Of a stretch of DNA of 7,231 bases, positions 1-4,705 are shown in pieces. The stretch's first letter is position 1; each line of letters starts with the position of its first letter. The notes under the pieces were generated by a model that searched no databases, had not been told where the DNA came from, and worked only from the letters and a program-made list of their open reading frames with translations. The translations under genes and the position numbers were made by a program. The stretch is from DASUXY01 sp036377675 (GTDB lineage Bacteria; Bacillota; Bacilli; Bacillales; Amphibacillaceae). Where the stretch lies: the NCBI GenBank assembly GCA_036377675.1, contig DASUXY010000007.1:1-7231 (forward strand), in the 5' to 3' direction.

Positions 1-1
1 T

Positions 2-151
2 AGCTATGCCTTAATTGGCGAGCGAACAGGAAAAGTTTATCGAATTGGCCAAGAGGTGGACGTCAGAGTAATCGGTGTCGACATGGACGAACACGTAGTT
101 GATTTTGAAATTGACCGTATGAAAAAGGATAAAGCACATAAACGTAAATAA
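2..151 (+). CDS. rnr: Ribonuclease R, C-terminal fragment (5' end outside window)
   Basis: This is an open frame from the left window edge to a TAA at 149-151, giving 49 residues. It begins SYALIGERTGKVYRIGQEVD, continues VRVIGVDMDEHVVDFEIDR and ends in a basic tail, MKKDKAHKRK. The 'G-x-VYRIGQEVDVRV...D...DFEID' pattern is the end of an S1 RNA-binding domain as found at the C-terminus of RNase R/VacB. RNase R is a 3'-5' exoribonuclease that degrades structured RNA and, with SmpB and tmRNA, helps remove mRNA from stalled ribosomes. The catalytic RNB domain would lie to the left. The identification rests on the S1 end, the lysine-rich tail and the presence of smpB and ssrA downstream. I see no convincing intrinsic terminator directly after the stop. 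Confidence 0.85.
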   Translation, partial: SYALIGERTGKVYRIGQEVDVRVIGVDMDEHVVDFEIDRMKKDKAHKRK

Positions 152-274
152 AGATTACATGCTGAATCATTCACTTTTGACTACAGATGAGCAGTACCTT
201 TCATCGATGATGTAATTCATGTGGGAGACAACTGCTCGAATGGGTCAATTGTGTATTGATACATGGAGGTTGGC

Positions 275-322
275 ATGATGAATATAGGGGGATTTGTACA
301 CTCGAAAGCGTGTTTAGATTAA
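275..322 (+). CDS. Possible 15-codon small ORF with a strong ribosome binding site
   Basis: A TGGAGG sequence (264-269) lies 5 bases before ATG 275; a second ATG follows immediately at 278. The frame encodes MMNIGGFVHSKACLD and stops at TAA 320-322. I recognise no family. It could be a leader peptide, the remnant of a lost gene, or a chance start, since GGAGG before ATG is common in such sequence. It lies upstream of the main promoter, so it would be translated only from rnr read-through or an unseen promoter. Confidence is low. Confidence 0.2.
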   Translation: MMNIGGFVHSKACLD

Positions 323-372
323 AAATAAAATTCATGAAGTGAATCGCTATGCATATAGTGTAATGAACAAAT

Positions 373-390
373 GTTTCCTTAGGTAAAATT
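373..390. promoter_or_regulatory. Possible MntR/DtxR-type operator
   Basis: The sequence GTTTCCTTAGGTAAAATT resembles, on the reverse strand, the Bacillus MntR box as I remember it (TTTGCCTTAAGGAAAC-like): TTTTACCTAAGGAAAC here, one base shorter in the centre. It also contains a DtxR-family TTAGGT half-site. It sits in the hairpin loop, directly upstream of the -35 at 396. A manganese-importer operon is the expected target of MntR. The shortened spacing weakens the match, so this is a suggestion only. Confidence 0.35.
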
Positions 391-395
391 AATTG

Positions 396-424
396 TTGAC
401 ACCAAAATGTTTGTTCGTTACACT
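396..424 (+). promoter_or_regulatory. Promoter of the manganese transporter operon
   Basis: A perfect -35 TTGACA (396-401) is separated by 17 bases from TACACT (419-424), a 4/6 match to TATAAT. Transcription would start near 430 and leave a leader of about 165 bases before the ATPase start codon. The -10 is embedded in the right arm of the inverted repeat, so a protein bound there would block RNA polymerase. A second TATAAT at 505-510 has no good -35 and is a weaker alternative. Confidence 0.55.
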
Positions 425-448
425 ATAGGTAGATAAGTGATAAAATGA

Positions 449-482
449 CGTTGTTTTGAAAAGTTGTTGTAACAAAACATCG
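449..482 (+). repeat. Hairpin in the proposed mRNA leader
   Basis: CGTTGTTTTG (449-458) pairs with CAAAACATCG (473-482) around a 14-base loop; nine of ten positions pair, with one T-T mismatch. It lies in the proposed 5' leader of the transporter mRNA. No T-tract follows directly, so it is not an obvious attenuator, and it matches no riboswitch core that I recognise. Confidence 0.4.
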
Positions 483-595
483 AGTAAAGATTATAATTTT
501 AGTATATAATAAACATTTTTTTTAAGTGTAATTTGCACGAGGTAAACATTGTTGTTCGAGGTAATGAAAACGCGAGTTTGTAGGAAGGTGAAAAA

Positions 596-1339
596 ATGGA
601 TAAATCGGTAACTGTTCGACATTTACACGTCTCTTATTATGGAAAAGAAGTTATTCGAGACATTACATTTTCAATTGAGCGAGGAAAACTTGTTGGGATT
701 ATTGGACCGAACGGTGCAGGAAAGTCAACACTTATTAAAGCAATTTTAGGGTTAATTCCTACAGATCGTGGCGCTGTGACGTTTTTTGGTAAGCCGATTA
801 AAGAAGTACGTAAAAAAATTGCCTATGTGCCACAACGAAGTCAAATTGATTGGGATTTTCCGATCACTGTTCAAGATACCGTTTTGCTCGGAACGTATCC
901 ACGTCTCGGTTTATTTCGTCGACCGTCTAAAGCTGATAAGAAGTGGGCTGTTAAATGTTTACATGAAGTAGGGATGGAACACTTTAAAAATAAGCAAATT
1001 GGTGAGTTGTCAGGTGGTCAACAACAACGTGTGTTTTTAGCAAGGGCGCTTGCTCAACGGGCAGAGATTTTCCTCTTAGATGAACCGTTTGTCGGAATCG
1101 ATGTTGCGAGCGAAAAAACGATCATAAATATTTTGAAACAATTGCGAGATGAAGGAAAAACGGTACTCGTCGTTCATCACGATTTAGCAAAAGTAGAAGA
1201 CTATTTTGATGATTTGATTTTATTGAATAAAGAACTTATTCAAACCGGTCCTGTACGAGACGTTTTTCAGCAAGAATACATGACAAAAGCTTTTCAATCG
1301 GACTTTCCATTCATGAACAAAGTGGAGGTAGGCGTGTAA
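596..1339 (+). CDS. mntA: Manganese ABC transporter, ATP-binding protein
   Basis: This is the cytoplasmic ATPase that powers the importer (247 residues). It has all ABC motifs: Walker A GPNGAGKST (37-45), Q-loop Gln80 in YVPQRSQIDWDFP, signature LSGGQQQ (138-144), Walker B IFLLDEP (158-164) and the switch His in VVHHD (192-196). The 'VPQRSQIDWDFPITVQD' stretch is typical of the manganese/iron/zinc (MntB/SitB/TroB) ATPases, and the best remembered match is B. subtilis MntB. Start ATG 596 has AGGAAGGTG 5 bases upstream. Its stop overlaps the permease start by one base (TAATG), implying translational coupling. The symbol follows the S. aureus mntABC order (ATPase, permease, binding protein); in B. 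subtilis naming the ATPase is mntB. Zinc as substrate is argued against by the binding protein's ligands. Confidence 0.9.
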   Translation: MDKSVTVRHLHVSYYGKEVIRDITFSIERGKLVGIIGPNGAGKSTLIKAILGLIPTDRGAVTFFGKPIKEVRKKIAYVPQRSQIDWDFPITVQDTVLLGTYPRLGLFRRPSKADKKWAVKCLHEVGMEHFKNKQIGELSGGQQQRVFLARALAQRAEIFLLDEPFVGIDVASEKTIINILKQLRDEGKTVLVVHHDLAKVEDYFDDLILLNKELIQTGPVRDVFQQEYMTKAFQSDFPFMNKVEVGV

Positions 1340-2193
1340 TGGTTGACTTTATCAATGATGTCATCGCTTATGAGTTTTTACAAAAAGCATTGTTGACTTC
1401 GGTCATCGTCGGTATTATATCTGGCGTAATTGGTTCGTTTATTATTTTACGCGGAATGGCTCTCATGGGTGATGCAATTTCCCATGCGATTTTACCTGGG
1501 GTTGCGATTTCATACATGATTGGGATGAACTATTTTTACGGCGCGGTCGTCATGGGGCTTTTAGCAGCTTTAGGAATTGGTTTCGTCAGTCAAAAAAGTC
1601 GTGTGAAGAGTGACTCGGCGATTGGAATCGTTTTTTCTGCTTTTTTTGCATTAGGAATCATTTTGTTAATGAAAGCACAAACAGCGGTTGATTTAGAAGC
1701 GATTTTGTTCGGGAATGTACTCTCTGTTCGGACATCGGATATGTGGTTGACCATCATCATCGGTGCCATCGTCCTTTTATTCATTTTTCTATTTTATAAA
1801 GAGTTTTTGATTACGACGTTTGATCCGACGATTTCGAAGGCGTATGGATTACCAACTCAATGGATCCACTATTTCTTAATGGTGCTACTCACATTAGTAA
1901 CCGTTGCTTCTTTGCAAACAGTCGGGGTCATTTTAGTCGTAGCGATGCTCATCACTCCTGCATCAACAGCTTACTTATTGACGAATCGCTTGTCAACGAT
2001 GATTTTTTTATCAGCAGGATTTGGAGCGTTATCAGCCGTTGTCGGATTATACCTCAGTTTTCGCTATAATTTAACATCAGGCGCTGTTATCGTCCTCGTT
2101 GCCACTGTCTTTTTCATAATCGCTTTTTTATTTTCACCACAACAAGGGATCGTATGGCAACGATTGCGAACGTGGAAACATAAAGCATCTTGA
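1339..2193 (+). CDS. mntB: Manganese ABC transporter, membrane permease
   Basis: This 284-residue integral membrane protein belongs to the ABC-3 family and forms the channel through which the metal crosses the membrane. About eight hydrophobic segments are visible, beginning around residues 17-37 and ending around 250-266. The family hallmark GDAISHAILPG (44-54) with Ser48-His49 is present, and TFDPTISKAYGLP (160-172) is the usual cytoplasmic coupling region that contacts the ATPase. Length is normal for the family (roughly 270-300). The ATG overlaps the ATPase stop by one base and is preceded by GGAGG (1324-1328) inside the ATPase gene. Only one permease gene is present, so the channel is presumably a homodimer, unlike the two-permease mntABCD operon of B. 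subtilis. The C-terminus is basic, as expected for a cytoplasmic end. Confidence 0.9.
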   Translation: MVDFINDVIAYEFLQKALLTSVIVGIISGVIGSFIILRGMALMGDAISHAILPGVAISYMIGMNYFYGAVVMGLLAALGIGFVSQKSRVKSDSAIGIVFSAFFALGIILLMKAQTAVDLEAILFGNVLSVRTSDMWLTIIIGAIVLLFIFLFYKEFLITTFDPTISKAYGLPTQWIHYFLMVLLTLVTVASLQTVGVILVVAMLITPASTAYLLTNRLSTMIFLSAGFGALSAVVGLYLSFRYNLTSGAVIVLVATVFFIIAFLFSPQQGIVWQRLRTWKHKAS

Positions 2194-2242
2194 ATAGAGT
2201 TTTTAATACAAAATTAGTAAAAGTGATTGGGGGAGGAAATTG

Positions 2243-3190
2243 ATGAAAAAAACGATTTATTTATTCGTCACTGTTCTCATAACATCATTGTTGCTCAGTG
2301 CATGTGGGGGAGGTGATTCTTCCAAGGAGGATGGTGAAGCGAGTGACTCTATTCATGTCGTTACGTCATTTACAATAATAGAAGATATGGTTGAACAAAT
2401 TGGTGGTGACTATGTTGAAGTGTACAATCTTGTCCCAACGGGTACAGATCCGCACGAGTATGAACCACTTCCAGAAGATATTAAAGCAGCGACAGATGCG
2501 GATATTTTATTTTTAAATGGCATGAATCTTGAAGGTGGGAAAGATGGATGGTTTTATAAAATGATTGACTCTGTCGGCCAAGACGTAGACCATGTGTATG
2601 AGCTTAATGATGGGATTGAGCCTAAATACCTCATTGATGAAGAAACAGAGGAAGAAGAAATAAATCCACATTCGTTCTTAGATCCTCAAGTAGGGATGGC
2701 CATGGTTGAAAACATTCAAAAGGCTTTAATAGAAATAGACGCAGACCATGCCGCCGAATATGAAGCGAATGCAACAGAATACTTGGAACGACTCAAAGAA
2801 ATAGATGAAAAATATGAAGAGAAGATAGCTGATATTCCCGAAGATGACCGTATTTTAGTGACGAGTGAGCGGGCATTTCAATATGTGGCCGACCGCTACG
2901 GTTTAGATGAAGCTTACGTATGGGAAATTGATACAGAAGAACTAGGGACACCTGAACAAATCAAAACATTAGTCGGAACGTTAAAAGAGAAACAACCTCC
3001 CGTATTGTTTTTAGAGTCAAATGTAGATGACCGTCCATTAGAAACAGTATCGAAGGAATCAGGTATTCCGATTTACGAAAAGAAAATTTATTCGGATGAA
3101 ATTGGAGAAAAAGGATCTGAAGTCGACACATACATGAGGTTATTGACCCATAACATAGATATCATTTACGATGGATTAAAAGGTGAATAA
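2243..3190 (+). CDS. mntC: Manganese-binding lipoprotein (ABC transporter substrate-binding protein)
   Basis: This is a surface lipoprotein that captures the metal and delivers it to the permease. ATG 2243 was chosen over TTG 2240 because GGAGG (2232-2236) is 6 bases away; this gives 315 residues. A signal peptide (1-20) ends in lipobox LSAC with Cys21 as the lipid anchor. The sequence follows pneumococcal PsaA and S. aureus MntC closely (for example ESNVDDRPLETVSKESGIPI, 258-277). Aligning to PsaA His67, His139, Glu205 and Asp280 gives His71 (DPHEYEP), His143 (NPHSFLD), Glu209 (VTSERAF) and Asp285 (IYSDEIG). Glu at the third position is the manganese type; zinc binders of this group usually have His. 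The protein is very acidic, with an EETEEEE run at 133-139 just before the second His. A 49-base gap separates it from the permease, and an intrinsic terminator follows. Confidence 0.9.
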   Translation: MKKTIYLFVTVLITSLLLSACGGGDSSKEDGEASDSIHVVTSFTIIEDMVEQIGGDYVEVYNLVPTGTDPHEYEPLPEDIKAATDADILFLNGMNLEGGKDGWFYKMIDSVGQDVDHVYELNDGIEPKYLIDEETEEEEINPHSFLDPQVGMAMVENIQKALIEIDADHAAEYEANATEYLERLKEIDEKYEEKIADIPEDDRILVTSERAFQYVADRYGLDEAYVWEIDTEELGTPEQIKTLVGTLKEKQPPVLFLESNVDDRPLETVSKESGIPIYEKKIYSDEIGEKGSEVDTYMRLLTHNIDIIYDGLKGE

Positions 3191-3196
3191 TGAAGT

Positions 3197-3233
3197 AAAA
3201 GAAAATGTCCATGGCTAAGGATATTTTCTTTTT
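3197..3233 (+). terminator. Intrinsic terminator after the manganese operon
   Basis: AAAAGAAAATGTCC (3197-3210) pairs with GGATATTTTCTTTT (3219-3232) as a 14-bp stem with one G-U pair and an 8-base loop. The stem's right arm runs into a T-run at 3229-3233. It begins 7 bases after the stop codon of the binding-protein gene and separates that operon from smpB. Confidence 0.85.
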
Positions 3234-3258
3234 CGATTGTTACGTAAATCATAATCGT

Positions 3259-3289
3259 ATGACAAAAAGAAGTCATTTCCTTATATAAT
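3259..3289 (+). promoter_or_regulatory. Probable smpB promoter
   Basis: TATAAT (3284-3289) is a perfect -10. The nearest -35 candidate is ATGACA (3259-3264), with a long 19-base spacer. Transcription would start near 3296. The terminator just upstream means smpB needs its own promoter here, which supports this element despite the weak -35. Confidence 0.5.
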
Positions 3290-3349
3290 TTGGATTTATG
3301 TGCATTATTTGCTAAGATAAAGAACACGAAATGAGTTGGGGGAATACGT

Positions 3350-3817
3350 ATGTCAAAAGGACGAGGAAAGGTTATTGCACGAAATAAAAAAGCATCACAC
3401 GATTATTTTATTGAAGATACGTTCGAAGCGGGTATTGTGTTAAAAGGTACAGAGATTAAATCCGTTCGTGCCGGTCGTGTGAATTTAAAAGATGCCCATG
3501 CACGAATTGACCGAAATGGTGAAGTACAACTTATGAATATGCATATCGCTCCGTATGAGCAAGGGAACCGTTTCAACCATGATCCGACCCGGACGCGTAA
3601 ATTGTTACTGCATCGCAAGCAAATTGATCGACTAATCGGCGTGACACAGCAGAAAGGATATGCATTAGTCCCTTTAAAACTGTATATTAAAAATGGTTTT
3701 GCAAAAGTATTGCTCGGTCTCGGTAAAGGGAAGAAAAGATTTGATAAACGAGAAGAGTTAAAACGAAAACAGATGAAACGTGATATCGATCGAGCGATTA
3801 AAGAACATATGAATTGA
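3350..3817 (+). CDS. smpB: SsrA-binding protein SmpB
   Basis: This is a 155-residue basic RNA-binding protein, close to the usual Bacillus length. It binds the tRNA-like domain of tmRNA and places it in the A site of stalled ribosomes, with its C-terminal tail entering the empty mRNA channel. Visible family features are the N-terminal ARNKKASHDYFIEDTFEAGI (11-30), the LKGTEIKSVR segment (about 31-40), 'MNMHIAPYEQGNRFNHDPTR', the KLLLH element, and the lysine/arginine-rich tail KGKKRFDKREELKRKQMKRD before a terminal helix. ATG 3350 follows the GGGGGAA stretch (3338-3344). Its RNA partner, ssrA, starts 127 bases downstream. In many Bacillus relatives rnr lies directly upstream, but here the manganese operon intervenes. 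Confidence 0.95.
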   Translation: MSKGRGKVIARNKKASHDYFIEDTFEAGIVLKGTEIKSVRAGRVNLKDAHARIDRNGEVQLMNMHIAPYEQGNRFNHDPTRTRKLLLHRKQIDRLIGVTQQKGYALVPLKLYIKNGFAKVLLGLGKGKKRFDKREELKRKQMKRDIDRAIKEHMN

Positions 3818-3850
3818 TCTTTATTATGTAATGTTCTAGCTAGGCATCGC

Positions 3851-3878
3851 TTGATTTTATGTGGAAATCTGGTATAAT
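3851..3878 (+). promoter_or_regulatory. ssrA promoter
   Basis: TTGATT (3851-3856), a 16-base spacer, and TATAAT (3873-3878) preceded by TGG, which forms an extended -10, make a strong vegetative-type promoter. Transcription would begin near 3885, giving a precursor with about 60 extra 5' bases. That leader contains a small CCTC/GAGG hairpin (3887-3900) and would be removed by RNase P. Confidence 0.75.
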
Positions 3879-3944
3879 TAATGTAGCCTCAAAATAGAGG
3901 TGCATGGCATTCTGCTCGATTTAATCCTTATGTCTCATTCATAC

Positions 3945-4302
3945 GGGGACGTTCTGGATTCGACAGGGATAGATTGAGCTTGGGTGGCGCGTCGAGGTTA
4001 CGGCTCGTAAAACGTTACACGCCTATAACTGGCAAAGAAAACACGAATTACTCTTTAGCTGCTGCATAAGCATTGCTAAAGGATCCTTCCTACGATCGCC
4101 CGTGTTGTAGATGAAGGGTCTCAAATGAAGCGGGCTATACTGGTAGACGCCGTCTGAGGCTAGCAGTTGAAACCGAACCAGACTAGCTACTCCGAAGCCT
4201 GTTGATAGGCCGGCGAGATAGTGAACGACAATATATCAACTATACGTGTAGAAGCCTGAGTGGCGATATCTCTGGACGTGGGTTCAACTCCCACCGTCTC
4301 CA
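3945..4302 (+). ncRNA. ssrA: Transfer-messenger RNA (tmRNA, SsrA RNA)
   Basis: This one-piece tmRNA of about 358 bases rescues stalled ribosomes and tags their nascent peptides. The 5' end GGGGACG (3945-3951) pairs with CGTCTCC (4295-4301) to form the acceptor stem with one G-U pair; A4302 is the discriminator. The T arm is GTGGG (4278-4282), loop TTCAACT, CCCAC (4290-4294). The conserved GGATTCGACAGGGATAG follows the 5' strand. The tag frame (4031-4069) encodes GKENTNYSLAAA and stop, preceded by the non-encoded Ala. The bases after the discriminator are TAC, so the CCA tail is not encoded and must be added by tRNA nucleotidyltransferase. An intrinsic terminator lies about 75 bases downstream. 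Confidence 0.95.
4031..4069 (+). other. tmRNA tag-peptide reading frame
   Basis: Codons GGC AAA GAA AAC ACG AAT TAC TCT TTA GCT GCT GCA and TAA give GKENTNYSLAAA. With the alanine charged on tmRNA, the tag is 13 residues. It begins GK, as many Bacillaceae tags do, and ends in AAA rather than the more usual LAA. The tag marks rescued proteins for proteases such as ClpXP. The frame lies in the mRNA-like part of ssrA, 86 bases after the mature 5' end. Confidence 0.85.
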
Positions 4303-4375
4303 TACATAAAATGGCTATCGTTTATAACAAAGATATTGAATGGAATCGAACTCGAAATTATTTCTATGAAAATAG

Positions 4376-4419
4376 CGCACTTTCTGACGTAATAACTTAC
4401 CGAAGGAAGTGCGTTTTTT
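4376..4419 (+). terminator. Intrinsic terminator of ssrA
   Basis: CGCACTTTCT (4376-4385) pairs with AGGAAGTGCG (4404-4413), a 10-bp stem with one G-U pair and an 18-base loop, followed directly by six T residues (4414-4419). It lies about 75 bases after the mature 3' end of tmRNA, so the 3' extension must be trimmed. Confidence 0.8.
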
Positions 4420-4469
4420 ATTTCGTTAATACGTCGTGTTCAAAGTATTCGTCGCAATGTGCGGCGTGT

Positions 4470-4618
4470 TATCTCGGTTGACATGATCGAAGTCGATCTA
4501 GTTGAACGTTTCTTCTGATACTGTGTTTATACTGACTCAACATTGTCGACTTCTTCGTATTGTTTTCGAGAAGAAACATTTAAGTGCAAAAAAGATGATA
4601 TATAATTAAACCGAGATA
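4470..4618 (+). repeat. Set of nested and crossing inverted repeats, function unknown
   Basis: Outer arms TATCTCGGTT (4470-4479) and AACCGAGATA (4609-4618) are perfect 10-bp complements. Inner arms AACGTTTCTTCT (4505-4516) and AGAAGAAACATT (4569-4580) pair at 11 Watson-Crick positions plus one mismatch (C4507-A4578). A third pair, GAAGTCGA (4489-4496) and TCGACTTC (4546-4553), crosses the inner pair. Outer and inner pairs could coexist in one fold. This may be a structured RNA, regulator sites, or a decayed element. Confidence 0.4.
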
Positions 4619-4667
4619 TCTATTTGCAAACCTTCAAATGAATGTCACATGTGATTCTTTACCTTTG

Positions 4668-4676
4668 TGCTATCAT
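4668..4676 (+). promoter_or_regulatory. Probable promoter of the two-component operon (extended -10)
   Basis: TGC followed by TATCAT (4671-4676) matches an extended -10 element; the -35 region is poor. Transcription would start near 4683, about 23 bases before the chosen ATG at 4706. The upstream GTG at 4667 would then lie outside the mRNA, which supports the ATG start. Confidence 0.4.
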
Positions 4677-4705
4677 CTAATAAAACATTAGTAAAGAGGT
4701 TATCG

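Larger units (their letters stand above)
350..431 (+). repeat. Long inverted repeat / hairpin upstream of the manganese operon
   Basis: The left arm is 350-376 and the right arm 405-431, with a 28-base loop. The core arms read TATAGTGTAATGAACAAA (354-371) and, as reverse complement of 410-427, TATAGTGTAACGAACAAA. Of 27 paired positions, 22 are Watson-Crick, four (351/430, 364/417, 372/409, 373/408) would be G-U in plus-strand RNA, and one (353/428) is an A-G mismatch. The right arm overlaps the proposed -10 box. No T-run follows, so it is not a standard terminator. It may be a double operator at the DNA level or a stem in read-through RNA from rnr. Confidence 0.75.
152..595. other. 444-base intergenic region between rnr and the manganese operon
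   Basis: No substantial gene is present here. It holds, left to right: a 7-bp inverted repeat (GAGCAGT at 189-195, ACTGCTC at 231-237) around the palindrome TCATCGATGA (201-210), without a T-tract; a possible 15-codon ORF (275-322); a long inverted repeat (350-431) enclosing a possible metalloregulator box; a TTGACA-type promoter (396-424); a second hairpin (449-482); and an AT-rich stretch with an isolated TATAAT (505-510) lacking a recognisable -35. The ribosome binding site of the ATPase gene (AGGAAGGTG, 582-590) ends it. The size and structure suggest the operon is strongly regulated. Confidence 0.7.
4420..4705. other. Intergenic region between the ssrA terminator and the sensor kinase
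   Basis: There is no credible gene in this stretch. It contains several inverted repeats (4470-4618), a palindrome GATCGA-AG-TCGATC (4485-4498) just after TTGACA (4478-4483), an isolated TATAAT (4601-4606), and the probable kinase promoter near 4668-4676. A CTAAT-AAAAC-ATTAG palindrome (4677-4691) sits at the presumed start of the kinase transcript. I see no integrase remnant and no duplicate of the ssrA 3' end in the window. Confidence 0.6.

Noticed and set aside
189..237. Inverted repeat GAGCAGT/ACTGCTC as an rnr terminator
   Set aside because: The stem is only 7 bp with a 35-base gap and no T-run follows.
491..511. PerR/Fur-like box (TTATAAT followed by ATATAATAA)
   Set aside because: The half-sites are not spaced as 7-1-7 and AT-rich DNA yields such matches easily.
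430..595. Manganese (yybP-ykoY) riboswitch in the leader
   Set aside because: I could not see its conserved core; only a simple hairpin is present.
2240..2242. TTG start for the manganese-binding lipoprotein
   Set aside because: ATG 2243 is the next codon, has the better distance to GGAGG and gives an ordinary MKK signal peptide.
4260..4481. 73-residue plus-strand ORF over the ssrA 3' end
   Set aside because: It overlaps the conserved tRNA-like part of tmRNA and the ssrA terminator, and resembles no protein.
4667..4705. GTG start extending the kinase by 13 residues
   Set aside because: No ribosome binding site precedes it, it probably lies upstream of the transcription start, and AAAGAGG points to ATG 4706, which places a membrane segment at the usual distance.
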